A DNA stretch of 48,078 nucleotides from Xylanivirga thermophila (GTDB lineage Bacteria; Bacillota; Clostridia; Caldicoprobacterales; Xylanivirgaceae). The DNA is taken from contig NZ_RXHQ01000020.1 in assembly GCF_004138105.1 (NCBI RefSeq), positions 1 to 48,078 of the forward strand, given 5' to 3'. Below the pieces are notes generated by a model. The model ran no database searches. It was not told the DNA's origin and was given only the letters and a program-made list of their open reading frames with translations. The position numbers and the translations under genes are program-made. The first letter of the stretch is position 1; each line of letters begins with the position of its first letter. Positions 1 through 8,657 of this stretch are shown piece after piece.

Positions 1-69
1 CAAGGAAAAAGGAAAAGGCATTGTGTAGTTTTGAGGGTGTAAGAACCTGAGTAAAAAAGTTAATAAATT
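1..69 (+). other. 23S-5S rRNA spacer (tail of rRNA operon)
   Basis: This short stretch directly precedes the 5S rRNA and has no reading frame. I do not recognise the conserved 3' end of 23S rRNA in it, so it is most likely the internal transcribed spacer, with the 23S gene just outside the window. The assignment rests on position and on the rRNA operon order usual in Firmicutes. Confidence 0.55.
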
Positions 70-186
70 TTCGGTGGCGATGGCGAAGGGGAAACACCTG
101 TACCCATTCCGAACACAGCAGTTAAGCTCTTCAGCGCCGATGGTACTTGGGAGGAGACTCCCTGGGAGAGTAGGACGCTGCCGGAT
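70..186 (+). rRNA. rrf: 5S ribosomal RNA
   Basis: The sequence carries the conserved 5S core: the CCGAACACAG loop, the GTTAAGCTCTTCAGCGCCGA helix and loop, and the GAGAGTAGGACGCTGCCGG 3' arm. The 5' end (TCGGTGGCG) pairs with the 3' end (CGCTGCCGGA) to form helix I. Length is about 117 nt, usual for a bacterial 5S. The exact ends are uncertain by a few bases. It is followed by an intrinsic terminator, so it is the last gene of its rRNA operon. Confidence 0.95.
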
Positions 187-196
187 TCTACATATT

Positions 197-243
197 AAAA
201 GGAGACTTGGTGCAGAAATTTGTGCTGAGTCTCCTTTTTTGTT
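197..243 (+). terminator. Intrinsic terminator of the rRNA operon
   Basis: A stem of AAAAGGAGACT against AGTCTCCTTTT encloses a GGTGCAGAAATTTGTGCT apical part and is followed by a T-run. Because the left arm begins with an A-run, the hairpin could also stop minus-strand transcription from the response regulator gene that ends at 258. Confidence 0.85.
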
Positions 244-257
244 TTAATTTATTTAAT

Positions 258-1646
258 TTAATTTATAAATTTTCCTGGTGTTATGCCTACTATTTTTTTA
301 AAGGTTTTTAGAAAATAAAAATAATCATTAAATCCAACAGCTTCGCTTACTTCATTGATACTTAAATCTGTTGTTTGTAATAGATGTTTGGCTTTATTAA
401 TACGCAGATCTGTTAGATATTGGGTATAGGTGATACCTGTTTCCTTTTTAAAAAGTTGACTGATATAATTAGGATTCATGTGCAGGGTATCTGCTATGCT
501 TTTAAGGGATATATCTTTTTCATAATTTGCATTAATATACTTGATAATGCTCATAAAATTGGAATTACATGATTTTATCATACTATAATCTGTGCCGTTT
601 TTTTGTGTAAGTTGAGAGTACATTTCATTAAGCATATTTGAGAATGAACTATACTCAGTGACAAGTTGTTCACAGCTATAGAGATATCTATCTTCCTTAT
701 CTATAATTTGCCCTAATAAATTGCTGGAGTAGACAAAATTATAAAATTTAAATGCAGTACTGATATTAAAGATTGTAGAACAATCTATTTGCATCATTTC
801 CTCTAGAATGTTTTTTAATTCTTCTTTGTTATTTAGAGTTAGAGCTCGATTTAAGCGAGTAAATAATTTTTTTGTAGCAGATGATTTTATTATTCGTTCA
901 CAAATATCAGATTTTCCTGTAAGAAAAAAATGATACGACATAATGACCGTATCTGAGATAGTGCTTTTTAATTCAGAGGCGTCAACAGCATATGGATATA
1001 TGCCTATTCCTGTTTTACTTTTTTTAGAAGTAACTATCTTATAGGCTGCTTGTTTATCGATTGGATTGGAGGAAAGATAGATGTATTTACGATTTCCGAT
1101 TTTTAATGCAAGTGAAGCATCTATTTTATCTATTATATTATTACATCCCACTGAAGAAGCTACATAAATTATTTTAGGATCTAATTGCATCTTTTCAATT
1201 AATGTATATGTGAGCTCATTATCTTCATTTTCTATGCTTTCTAACAATGAATCATAGTTTATGGGAATATCCTTTTTTAAATTGTTAGCTGCTATTTTCA
1301 AGAAATTAATAACTTCGGTATAGTTAATTGGTTTGAGACAATATCCCAGTACACGATATTGGATAGCCTTTTGTGCATAGGCAAAATCCGCAAATCCGCT
1401 AATTATGATAATTTGAATATTGGGATTAAGATTTTGCAGCTCCATGCATAAATCAAGTCCACTCATCCCAGGCATACGGATATCTGTGATTACAATATCT
1501 ACATTATTTTTTTGTGTAATATCAAGAGCATCAATCCCATTATATGCAGGTTCTACTAATTCCATATCTAACTTTTCCCAGGGGATAGATGCTTTAAGCA
1601 TTTTTACTACTCGACGCTCATCATCTGCAATCAGTACCTTAAACAT
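258..1646 (-). CDS. YesN-type response regulator with AraC DNA-binding domain
   Basis: A 462-residue two-component response regulator. Residues 1-120 form a receiver domain: acidic pair D8/D9, phospho-acceptor D55 in IVITDIRMPG, conserved K105 in GYCLKP. The last ~100 residues form an AraC/XylS double helix-turn-helix (ISLKSIADTLHMNPNYISQL, then INEVSEAVGFNDYFYFLKTF). The middle is a poorly conserved linker, as in YesN proteins. It lies downstream of a YesM-type kinase, overlapping its end by 16 bp, with a GGAGGAAAT ribosome site inside the kinase gene, so the two are translationally coupled. In this family the regulator usually activates the adjacent ABC sugar importer, here transcribed divergently. 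The signal sensed cannot be read from the sequence. Confidence 0.93.
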   Translation of the reverse strand: MFKVLIADDERRVVKMLKASIPWEKLDMELVEPAYNGIDALDITQKNNVDIVITDIRMPGMSGLDLCMELQNLNPNIQIIIISGFADFAYAQKAIQYRVLGYCLKPINYTEVINFLKIAANNLKKDIPINYDSLLESIENEDNELTYTLIEKMQLDPKIIYVASSVGCNNIIDKIDASLALKIGNRKYIYLSSNPIDKQAAYKIVTSKKSKTGIGIYPYAVDASELKSTISDTVIMSYHFFLTGKSDICERIIKSSATKKLFTRLNRALTLNNKEELKNILEEMMQIDCSTIFNISTAFKFYNFVYSSNLLGQIIDKEDRYLYSCEQLVTEYSSFSNMLNEMYSQLTQKNGTDYSMIKSCNSNFMSIIKYINANYEKDISLKSIADTLHMNPNYISQLFKKETGITYTQYLTDLRINKAKHLLQTTDLSINEVSEAVGFNDYFYFLKTFKKIVGITPGKFIN

Positions 1647-3442
1647 TTTATTTCCTCCATATTATGCGTATTACTAATCGTCTTAGGAAACTTTAGTACA
1701 ACTTTAGTTCCACTATCTTTGCTGCTCTCTATAGATAATCCATAAGCTTTACCATAATGTAATTGAATACGGTAATGCACATTAATTATGCCAATATGTT
1801 CTTTGTTTTTTTGAGACATATCAGGATTTTCTAGATGCGTTTTAATATCTTCTAATGTTTTACTATCTATTCCTATACCATCATCTTGAATGGTGATCAC
1901 AAGATCATTTTGATCTAGTCGTGCACCTATATAAATGGTACCTCTTCTTGTCATTGACTCTATTCCATGGGAGACAGCATTTTCTACTAGAGGTTGAAGA
2001 AGCAGTTTCATCACAGGAACATTAAGTGTATTTTCCCTTATACTATATATTACATCAAATTTATCTGGAAATCGGGCAAGTTGTATATCTAAATATGCTT
2101 GAGTTATTTCTAATTCTTCAGCAAATAAAACAGTAGATTCTTCTTTTACATTGTATCTAAACATTTTTGCCAATGCAGTAGCAATTGATGCAATTTCAGG
2201 TACATTTTGTTCCAAACCAATATTTTTTATGGATTCCAGTGTATTATATAAAAAATGTGGATTGATTTGACTCCTTAAATAGTCAAGTTCCGCCTGCTTT
2301 TTGCCAAGTTTTGCTTCATAAAGATTGACTGTGGCCTCATATAATTCATTATTTAAACGATCAGTTTCCTGTACCATATTATTAAATTCCTGGCTTAAAC
2401 TATGAATTTCTTCACAGCCATAAAGATTTATTACTGGTTTAGGTTCATCTGGAGTAATTTTTCTTATTCTTTTTATATGAAGGTATAGTTCATTAATGGG
2501 ATCGACCATATTATGCTGGATATTCCACATAAGGAATAAGATAAAAAATAGCACAACCAATACGATTAAGAGTACCATAGAGGTAACTTTAACCAAATCA
2601 GAGTTTAATTCATGCTTATCAAGGGCACAAATGACATAGTATTCTGCCGACGGTACATATGACACAAACAAGAGATAATCCTTTGTATCCTCCTGTGTAG
2701 GAGCAGGAGAAATAAATTTTTTAAGGTTACCACACTGGGACAAAATTTCTTTGCAGAATGTATCGGAACAGTTAAAGGGGTAAGTATGTGCCCCTTTATC
2801 CACCAAGATAAAATAAGCCTGGCTATCCTCCGAGTTTGGGAGATTAATCGAAGATTTTTTAGGGTCTATTGAAAGAATAATACTACCTAATAGTTTGCCG
2901 TAATTTGCATTATCATGGACACCAAAAATATTCTTTGCAAATACTAAATATGGGCCTTCAGGGGCATTGTTGTTTTTCAATTCTGTATTTTTTATACCAA
3001 GGCTTTTCATGTGGTATGATTTACCTAATTCTGTTGTCATGCTATTTAAAGTTTCAGCACTATACAGGGAAGACCAGTGTATATCTTTATTGACCATTGC
3101 AATATCGCTAATATCCTTATTCATCATGGAATAGGATGTAAATTGTACAAGTATATTTCGAATGTTTGTTGGTGTATTTTCTGTATACGGCTTAAGAAAT
3201 ATTTGTTCAATATTCTGATTAAATTGTAGATAATCATAAATGGAATTTACTTTGCTAAAAAGATAATCAATTTCACTATTAAATTTCTGCGAGATATTCT
3301 GAGAATATGTTGCAGCATTTTTTACAAGAAGATTTTTAACTGCAAAAAAAGTAAACATTCCTATGCCTAAACAAGCTATAATTATGCATATAAGAATAAT
3401 TTTAAACTGTGCTTTTATTTTTAAATTTGTAAATTGATTCAT
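1631..3442 (-). CDS. YesM-type sensor histidine kinase
   Basis: A 603-residue membrane sensor kinase. One membrane segment lies at about residues 14-36 and a second at about 286-307, bracketing an extracellular sensor region of ~250 residues. A HAMP-like linker (about 308-365) follows. The His_kinase domain (Pfam PF06580) has its phospho-acceptor at H396 in SQINPHFLYNTLES, and the C-terminal HATPase has the N box QPLVENAVSHGIE and the DDGIGID glycine motif. It should phosphorylate the response regulator encoded next to it. The start is ATG at 3442 with AAAGGA upstream. Systems of this type commonly sense oligosaccharides or their binding proteins; that role here is inferred from the adjacent ABC importer. 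Confidence 0.93.
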   Translation of the reverse strand: MNQFTNLKIKAQFKIILICIIIACLGIGMFTFFAVKNLLVKNAATYSQNISQKFNSEIDYLFSKVNSIYDYLQFNQNIEQIFLKPYTENTPTNIRNILVQFTSYSMMNKDISDIAMVNKDIHWSSLYSAETLNSMTTELGKSYHMKSLGIKNTELKNNNAPEGPYLVFAKNIFGVHDNANYGKLLGSIILSIDPKKSSINLPNSEDSQAYFILVDKGAHTYPFNCSDTFCKEILSQCGNLKKFISPAPTQEDTKDYLLFVSYVPSAEYYVICALDKHELNSDLVKVTSMVLLIVLVVLFFILFLMWNIQHNMVDPINELYLHIKRIRKITPDEPKPVINLYGCEEIHSLSQEFNNMVQETDRLNNELYEATVNLYEAKLGKKQAELDYLRSQINPHFLYNTLESIKNIGLEQNVPEIASIATALAKMFRYNVKEESTVLFAEELEITQAYLDIQLARFPDKFDVIYSIRENTLNVPVMKLLLQPLVENAVSHGIESMTRRGTIYIGARLDQNDLVITIQDDGIGIDSKTLEDIKTHLENPDMSQKNKEHIGIINVHYRIQLHYGKAYGLSIESSKDSGTKVVLKFPKTISNTHNMEEIKCLRY

Positions 3443-3616
3443 ATATATTATCCTTTTTATAATAGCTAAATTTCTGTTCTTTAATTATTATATCATAATG
3501 AAATTAATATCGTTATGGAAAAAAGTTATGTAAATCTAACAATTATCCATAGTGTTATAAATTTCTTAATAAAAAATCTAATATTTTTTCATAAATCTAA
3601 AAAACTGATAACTAAA

Positions 3617-3645
3617 TTGCATACTCAAAATAAATAATTTATTAT
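3617..3645 (+). promoter_or_regulatory. Candidate promoter of the ABC importer operon
   Basis: TTGCAT and TATTAT are separated by 17 bp, about 50 bp upstream of the first permease. The 255-bp region between the divergent kinase and permease genes (3443-3697) is very AT-rich, so chance matches are likely. It presumably also holds the response-regulator site, which I could not identify. Confidence 0.4.
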
Positions 3646-3697
3646 ATACTTTAGACAATAAAAATGATTTCTGATGTAGTAATGGAGGTGAAATTAT

Positions 3698-4492
3698 ATG
3701 AAGGATAGTAATACAGTAATTAATAAATCAAATAAAGCTATATTAAAACAATTAAAAAATGATTGGATGTTATATGTACTATTACTTCCAACTTTATTAT
3801 GGTATATTGCTTTCTGTTATTTACCCATGGGAGGGATAACCCTCGCTTTCAAAAATTTTAGATACGATGTAGGTATGTGGGGCAGTCCATGGGTGGGTAT
3901 GAAACATTTTCAAACAATGTTTAAAGATGCTGAATTTTGGAGGGCATTTAAAAATACTTTAATTTTTAGTCTAGGAAAATTAGTCTTTCACTTTCCTATT
4001 CCGATTATAATAGCTATTTTATTAAATGAATTGACGCATCCGCGGGTGAAAAAGTTTTTTCAAACGGTATTTACTTTTCCACATTTTATTTCATGGGTTG
4101 TATTATCAGGAATTTTAATAAATCTTTTTTCTTCCAGCGGTATTGTAAACCAGATACTCGCAATGTTTGGCTTACCAGAAGTTTCTCCTCTAGTTTCAGA
4201 AGATTCGTTTAGATCATTTATTTGGGTGTCAAATATCTGGAAGGAATTTGGATGGGATTCCATTATTTATATGGCAGCCCTTTCGGGAATTTCGCCAGAG
4301 TTATACGAAGCCGCTAGTATTGATGGAGCGGGACGATTCCGTAAGATGGTCCATGTAACATGGCCAGGGCTGAAAAGTACTGTGGCTATCATGTTAATCC
4401 TACAAATCGGTGGTATTATGAATGGTGCAAGTTTTGACCAAGTTTTCAATTTATATTCTCCTAGGGATGATTATGTTAATCTTAGCCAATAA
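3698..4492 (+). CDS. LplB/YtcP-family ABC permease, C-terminally truncated by frameshift
   Basis: A 264-residue inner-membrane permease of the CUT1/LplB type; family members usually have about 300-320 residues. The N-terminal WMLYVLLLPTLLWYIAF segment, the GMKHFQTMF region and the EAA loop (ELYEAASIDGAGRFRKMVHVTWP) are present. The frame then breaks after GASFDQVFNLYSP: the ORF ends DDYVNLSQ, whereas another frame from about 4464 to the stop at 4529 reads MIMLILANKVITKSGEQGLF, which looks like the normal family C-terminus. The section that normally lies between (a segment and most of the last membrane helix, roughly 40 residues) is missing. A small out-of-frame deletion, or an assembly error, is the simplest reading. 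Ribosome site is GGAGGTG. Confidence 0.85.
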   Translation: MKDSNTVINKSNKAILKQLKNDWMLYVLLLPTLLWYIAFCYLPMGGITLAFKNFRYDVGMWGSPWVGMKHFQTMFKDAEFWRAFKNTLIFSLGKLVFHFPIPIIIAILLNELTHPRVKKFFQTVFTFPHFISWVVLSGILINLFSSSGIVNQILAMFGLPEVSPLVSEDSFRSFIWVSNIWKEFGWDSIIYMAALSGISPELYEAASIDGAGRFRKMVHVTWPGLKSTVAIMLILQIGGIMNGASFDQVFNLYSPRDDYVNLSQ

Positions 4493-4529
4493 GGTGATTA
4501 CCAAGTCTGGTGAACAAGGATTATTTTAA
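4464..4529 (+). pseudogene. Out-of-frame remnant of the permease C-terminus
   Basis: In the third forward frame, codons run up to a TAA at 4527-4529 and encode a hydrophobic stretch followed by KSGEQGLF, similar to the ends of intact LplB-type permeases (hydrophobic helix, then K-x-GE-x-GLF/W). It overlaps the last codons of the truncated gene in another frame. It is evidence of a recent deletion rather than a separate gene. Confidence 0.6.
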
Positions 4530-4541
4530 CAGGAGGCTAAT

Positions 4542-5432
4542 ATGCAAAACAAAAAAAGTAAACTCAAAAAAAGTTCGCCTTTTGAAATTATTTTGATTAT
4601 AGTTCTGGCAATACTTGCCTTAATTACAATTTATCCATTTTATAATGTTGTTATTGTTTCGTTGTCTAATACCCAGGCTAGTGCTACCTATTCACCTTAT
4701 TTTTATCCCCATGTGTTTGATCTGACGGGATACAAAACTATAATGCAGGATCCATATTTTTTCAAATCATTAAATACGACTGTCTTTGTAACCGTTGTGG
4801 GTACTGCGGTGAATATGTTTTTATCTGTAACAGCTTCTTATGTACTTTCAAAAAAACGATTATTAGGCAGAAATTTTTTTCTCGGAATGATATTATTTAC
4901 TATGTTATTTAGTGGTGGAATGATACCTACGTATTTAGTAGTAAAAAACTTTGGGCTTACAAATAACGTATGGGCAATGATATTACCCTGTGCTCTAAAT
5001 ACGTATTACCTTATTATTATGAAAAATTATTTTACGACATTTCCTATCAGTTTAGAGGAAGCGGCAAAAATTGATGGGGCAAATGAATTTACTATTTTAT
5101 TCCGTATATATGTGCCTATATCTGCTCCTTTTATTGCAACATTTAGTCTATTTTATGCAGTGGAGCGCTGGAATGAATGGTGGAATGCCCTACTCTATAT
5201 CAATCAAAAGTCTTTAGCACCACTGCAGATCTATCTGCGTGATGTTTTAGTAAGCTTTAACAATCAACTTGCTACACAAGCACAGTCTATGCTTGGATCA
5301 CAAGGAAAAGTACATGTGCAATCTATTCAAATGGCAACTATTGTTATTGCAACGGTGCCAATCCTTTGTGTATATCCATTTTTACAAAAATATTTTGTAA
5401 AGGGGGTAATGGTAGGTTCCATTAAGGAGTAA
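4542..5432 (+). CDS. LplC/YtcP-family sugar ABC permease
   Basis: A complete 296-residue inner-membrane permease of the carbohydrate CUT1 family. It has a hydrophobic N-terminal helix (about 15-35), several further helices, and the EAA loop for ATPase contact (SLEEAAKIDGANEFTILFRIYVP, about residues 171-195). The C-terminus FVKGVMVGSIKE is typical of the family. It should pair with the truncated permease just upstream to form the transport channel. The ribosome site AGGAGG lies 6 bp upstream. No ATPase gene is in this cluster, as is usual for such systems, which share a general MsmX-type ATPase encoded elsewhere. Confidence 0.93.
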   Translation: MQNKKSKLKKSSPFEIILIIVLAILALITIYPFYNVVIVSLSNTQASATYSPYFYPHVFDLTGYKTIMQDPYFFKSLNTTVFVTVVGTAVNMFLSVTASYVLSKKRLLGRNFFLGMILFTMLFSGGMIPTYLVVKNFGLTNNVWAMILPCALNTYYLIIMKNYFTTFPISLEEAAKIDGANEFTILFRIYVPISAPFIATFSLFYAVERWNEWWNALLYINQKSLAPLQIYLRDVLVSFNNQLATQAQSMLGSQGKVHVQSIQMATIVIATVPILCVYPFLQKYFVKGVMVGSIKE

Positions 5433-5480
5433 ATAGATTATAACCTAGGGGGTAATCTCAATTAAGGAGGAAATGAAATA

Positions 5481-7082
5481 ATGAAAAAGAGAAAAATAAC
5501 AGCTTTTTTGTTAATGATTGTTATGATCGTTAGTGTATTTACAGGTTGTAAACAAGACGGCGATGTGGATAACAAAAATTCTGATACTGCTTCAAATTCT
5601 GAAAAGAAAGAACAACCTAAAAAAGATACAGAACAAAAACCTATGGATATCTCAATCGCTATTTGGGATATTGAGGATAGTTTGTCTGGAGGAGAAAGTG
5701 ACAAAATTCTTCAAACTCTTCAGAAAGAGACAAAAATTAATATTGTATCCCAAAATATTACTTGGGATGATGCTGATCAAAAAATCAAATTGTGGGCAGC
5801 ATCTGATGGTTTACCGGATATTTTTGCAGGGGACTTTGTAGGAAAATCTTTTTTCTATGATTGGATTGATCAAGGGGTTATACGGGCATTACCAGATGAT
5901 TTATCTGATTATCCCAACTTACAGGAATATTTAAAGATTGAACGTGCTCAAGCTGCAAAACAAGATGGGAAATTTTATATGATACCACGTCAAACATATG
6001 GGGATATCAGCTATAGTGTATTAGACCGTTCTGTAGCATATCGTTGGGATCTTGCACAAAAGGCAGGGGTAACTAAAGAGCCTGAAACTTATGACGAATT
6101 TCGTGACATGATCAAAAAAATTATTGAGGCTGATCCTGAAGGTAAAAAGATTACTGGTTTAACAGCAACACAGCCAGCACTTTTAACAGGTTTTATTCTT
6201 CCATATGGTACGATCTTAGAGAAAAAATGGATCGAAAAAGATGGTCAGTGGATGCCGGGATACTTTGCTGGTGATATGGAAGCAGCTTTCCAACTGGCAC
6301 GAGACATGTATCAAGAGGGTACAATTGAAAAAGATATTTCCCTTGCTAAAATCAATACTTCAACTGAAAAATTCTTACAGGGGAAGAGTGCTGCCATATT
6401 GATTGCAGGTGCAGGTCCTGCTTCTCTATACAATACTGTAGCGCAAGATTATGAAGAGCTGTATGAAGGACATAAATTTTTAGACGACGTAAAGATCTGT
6501 AAGCTGTTTCCATGTAAAGATGGTAAACGTCATTATTTTGTAGATACTGAAGCTTGGTCAGAGAGTTATTTTTCTTCTAAAGTAGATGATGAAAAAATGG
6601 AACGTATACTTGGTCTTTATGATTATCTATATTCTGAAGATGGCAGGCGTTTGGTGTTCTGCGGTATTGAAGGCGAAGATTATGATCTAAAAGATGACAA
6701 AGTTATAATGCGTGAAGGTATAAATCTAAATGATAAATATCCTAGTACCCGTGGCATATGTAATTTAGCTACGTGGAATCCATCTAGCTGGGATATGACT
6801 TTCCCATCTGATATACCTACGGAATATCGAGAATTAAATGTTTCACGTCATCAAGATGCAGCAGATAATGGTACTTTACAGGAATATAGTGATGCTGTAC
6901 TATTCCTATCTACTCCGTTGAAAGATAAATTTGTTATGAATCCTAATGATGACCTTATGAAAATTATGATGGGATCACAGCCTGTTGATAAGATGCTTGA
7001 TGATCTTATGGCAGAATATGAGTCAAAGGGTCTTTCTGATATGTTAAAGGAAGTAAATGAAGCGGCAAAAAACTTAAAATAA
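5481..7082 (+). CDS. LipO-type extracellular sugar-binding lipoprotein
   Basis: A 533-residue substrate-binding lipoprotein of family 1 type. The N-terminus is a lipoprotein signal (KKRK, hydrophobic stretch, then VFTGC with lipidated C23), followed by a charged linker rich in K, E, D and N. The mature part has an SBP_bac_1 type fold signature, including GLPDIFAGD near residue 114 and the long C-terminal lobe. Length matches LplA/LipO/YtcQ proteins (about 500-550). It is the third gene of the permease operon, with an AAGGAGG ribosome site and a strong terminator after it. Likely ligand is an oligosaccharide, perhaps derived from xylan given the neighbours; that is inference. Arginine codons are mostly CGT, unlike the AGA/AGG-rich genes downstream. 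Confidence 0.92.
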   Translation: MKKRKITAFLLMIVMIVSVFTGCKQDGDVDNKNSDTASNSEKKEQPKKDTEQKPMDISIAIWDIEDSLSGGESDKILQTLQKETKINIVSQNITWDDADQKIKLWAASDGLPDIFAGDFVGKSFFYDWIDQGVIRALPDDLSDYPNLQEYLKIERAQAAKQDGKFYMIPRQTYGDISYSVLDRSVAYRWDLAQKAGVTKEPETYDEFRDMIKKIIEADPEGKKITGLTATQPALLTGFILPYGTILEKKWIEKDGQWMPGYFAGDMEAAFQLARDMYQEGTIEKDISLAKINTSTEKFLQGKSAAILIAGAGPASLYNTVAQDYEELYEGHKFLDDVKICKLFPCKDGKRHYFVDTEAWSESYFSSKVDDEKMERILGLYDYLYSEDGRRLVFCGIEGEDYDLKDDKVIMREGINLNDKYPSTRGICNLATWNPSSWDMTFPSDIPTEYRELNVSRHQDAADNGTLQEYSDAVLFLSTPLKDKFVMNPNDDLMKIMMGSQPVDKMLDDLMAEYESKGLSDMLKEVNEAAKNLK

Positions 7083-7092
7083 AATAGGTTCG

Positions 7093-7136
7093 AAAAAAGT
7101 GCTATGGCATTATATATTGTCATAGTACTTTTTTTA
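7093..7136 (+). terminator. Intrinsic terminator of the ABC importer operon
   Basis: AAAAAAGTGCTATGGCA pairs with TGTCATAGTACTTTTTTT around a small AT loop, followed by a T-run. It sits just after the binding-protein stop codon. Confidence 0.88.
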
Positions 7137-7142
7137 TTTAGT

Positions 7143-7170
7143 TGATTAGTTTAAGTTTTATTGTTAAAAT
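7143..7170 (+). promoter_or_regulatory. Candidate promoter for the esterase-decarboxylase-tmk genes
   Basis: TTGATT and TAAAAT are separated by 16 bp, directly after the terminator and 35 bp before the esterase start. The boxes are imperfect and the region is AT-rich. Confidence 0.35.
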
Positions 7171-7204
7171 ATAGTTAATTTTATGAGATAGGATGGGATT
7201 ATAT

Positions 7205-8158
7205 ATGTCTTATATTGAAGATGCTTCAAAGGAATTATTTGATTATTATCCGCCACTTACTAAAAGGGGTGATTTTGATAAGTTTTGGCAATATACCATA
7301 TCTGAAGCTAGAAAAACGCCCCTATGTCCAGAAAAAAAACTATATAATTATCCCGGTTCTTATGTAGATGTTTTTGATATATCCTTTAATGGATTTGATG
7401 AAACTAGGATACATGGCTGGTATATAGTACCTAAATTTGGTCGAGATGATAAAATGCCATGTATAATTCACTACCATGGATTTTGTGGAAATAGGGGAAG
7501 ACCTGCAGATTTTATGCAATGGGCTATGCTAGGTGTAGCTGTGTTGTCCGTTGATTGTAGGGGGCAGAATGGTGATACAGGAGATGCTGCAAAATATAGC
7601 CATGGCAATACCCAAAGCGTTATATGTAAGGGCGTGTTAAATAAAGAAGAATACTATTTTAGAGCGGTGTATATGGATTGTCTTAAGGCCATAGACTTTG
7701 CATGCATACAGGATGAGGTGGATGTAAACAGAATAATAGTAGAAGGCGGGAGTCAGGGTGGAGCACTAGCTACTGCTATGGCTGCTTTAGATGACAGGGT
7801 ATATATGGCTTTATGTGATGTACCTAGTAATAGCAACATAGAAGAGCGGATAAAGGGGAGTCATGGTTCTTTTTCCAGTGTAACTGACTATCTCAAGGTT
7901 CATTCTGATAAGGTGGATAGGGTATTTGAAACCCTCAGTTATTTTGATACAATGAATATGGCAGATAGAATAAAATGCAGGGTATTGGCATCTGTTGGTC
8001 TTAAAGATAATGTATGCCCAGCTAAATGTTATTTTGCCACATACAATAGGATAAAAGGGGAGAAGGATGTAAAGATATATCCCTTCAATGGTCATGAAGG
8101 TGGAGGGGCCATACATAATGAAATAAAATTAAGATTAGTGGATGATATAAGGAGATAG
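7205..8158 (+). CDS. Acetyl xylan esterase / cephalosporin-C deacetylase family (AXE1)
   Basis: An alpha/beta hydrolase of about 317 residues, the usual AXE1 family length. Counting from an in-frame ATG at 7193, the nucleophile is S187 in VEGGSQGGALA, the acid D272 in GLKDNVCP and the base H301 in NGHEGGG. The HGFCGNRG oxyanion region and the DCRGQ motif, both typical of this family, are present. I prefer the ATG at 7205 because AGGATGGG lies 6-8 bp upstream of it. These enzymes remove acetyl groups from xylo-oligosaccharides; no signal peptide is visible, so it would act in the cytoplasm on imported acetylated oligosaccharides. This fits the upstream sugar importer and the xylose genes at 15-18 kb. 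The next gene begins immediately after its stop. Confidence 0.92.
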   Translation: MSYIEDASKELFDYYPPLTKRGDFDKFWQYTISEARKTPLCPEKKLYNYPGSYVDVFDISFNGFDETRIHGWYIVPKFGRDDKMPCIIHYHGFCGNRGRPADFMQWAMLGVAVLSVDCRGQNGDTGDAAKYSHGNTQSVICKGVLNKEEYYFRAVYMDCLKAIDFACIQDEVDVNRIIVEGGSQGGALATAMAALDDRVYMALCDVPSNSNIEERIKGSHGSFSSVTDYLKVHSDKVDRVFETLSYFDTMNMADRIKCRVLASVGLKDNVCPAKCYFATYNRIKGEKDVKIYPFNGHEGGGAIHNEIKLRLVDDIRR

Positions 8159-8635
8159 ATGATGTATTCTGAAATACTCAAACATGAGAATAAAAATACC
8201 TTTAAGTTTATAATTATCTTGTTTTTAGCACTGGTGCTTTTAACTGTTTTTTCTAATTATTTATATGAAAAATTTCATCTTGTATATATTACATATACGA
8301 CATTTATTGTGTTTGTGCTGGTTGCAATATATGTATACAGGAAAAAGATAACGAATTATAGATATATAATAAACGATGGCTCTATTATATTTCAAAAAGT
8401 AGCAGGGAAAAGGGTAGTACCCATGTTTTCCATTTCATTTAAGGATATAATATATTTCACAGCTTTGCCTACGGAACGGGATTATGATAAGGTGGACAAG
8501 TCCATATATGCACTCTTTGATAAAAACTCCAAAGATGCATATGTATTGGTGGCAAAATATGATGATAAAATATATAGGGTAGTTTTTGAGCCTACGGCTA
8601 AGTTTGTTGATTTAATAATGGAAAAGCTTAGATAA
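8159..8635 (+). CDS. Small membrane protein of unknown function
   Basis: A 158-residue protein I do not recognise. Two adjacent hydrophobic segments (about residues 15-33 and 41-60) are followed by a soluble C-terminal half rich in beta-type residues. This layout (two helices then a compact beta domain) resembles small bacterial PH-like membrane proteins, but there is no motif to confirm that. It starts at the base after the esterase stop codon (a second ATG follows at 8162) and is only 22 bp from the decarboxylase gene, so the three are probably cotranscribed. Confidence 0.75.
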   Translation: MMYSEILKHENKNTFKFIIILFLALVLLTVFSNYLYEKFHLVYITYTTFIVFVLVAIYVYRKKITNYRYIINDGSIIFQKVAGKRVVPMFSISFKDIIYFTALPTERDYDKVDKSIYALFDKNSKDAYVLVAKYDDKIYRVVFEPTAKFVDLIMEKLR

Positions 8636-8657
8636 AAAATTCAGGAGGTTTTAATAT

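Noticed and set aside
1420-1677. An 85-codon plus-strand frame opposite the kinase/regulator overlap
   Set aside because: It is antisense to the receiver domain and the coupled ribosome site; no promoter or protein motif supports it.
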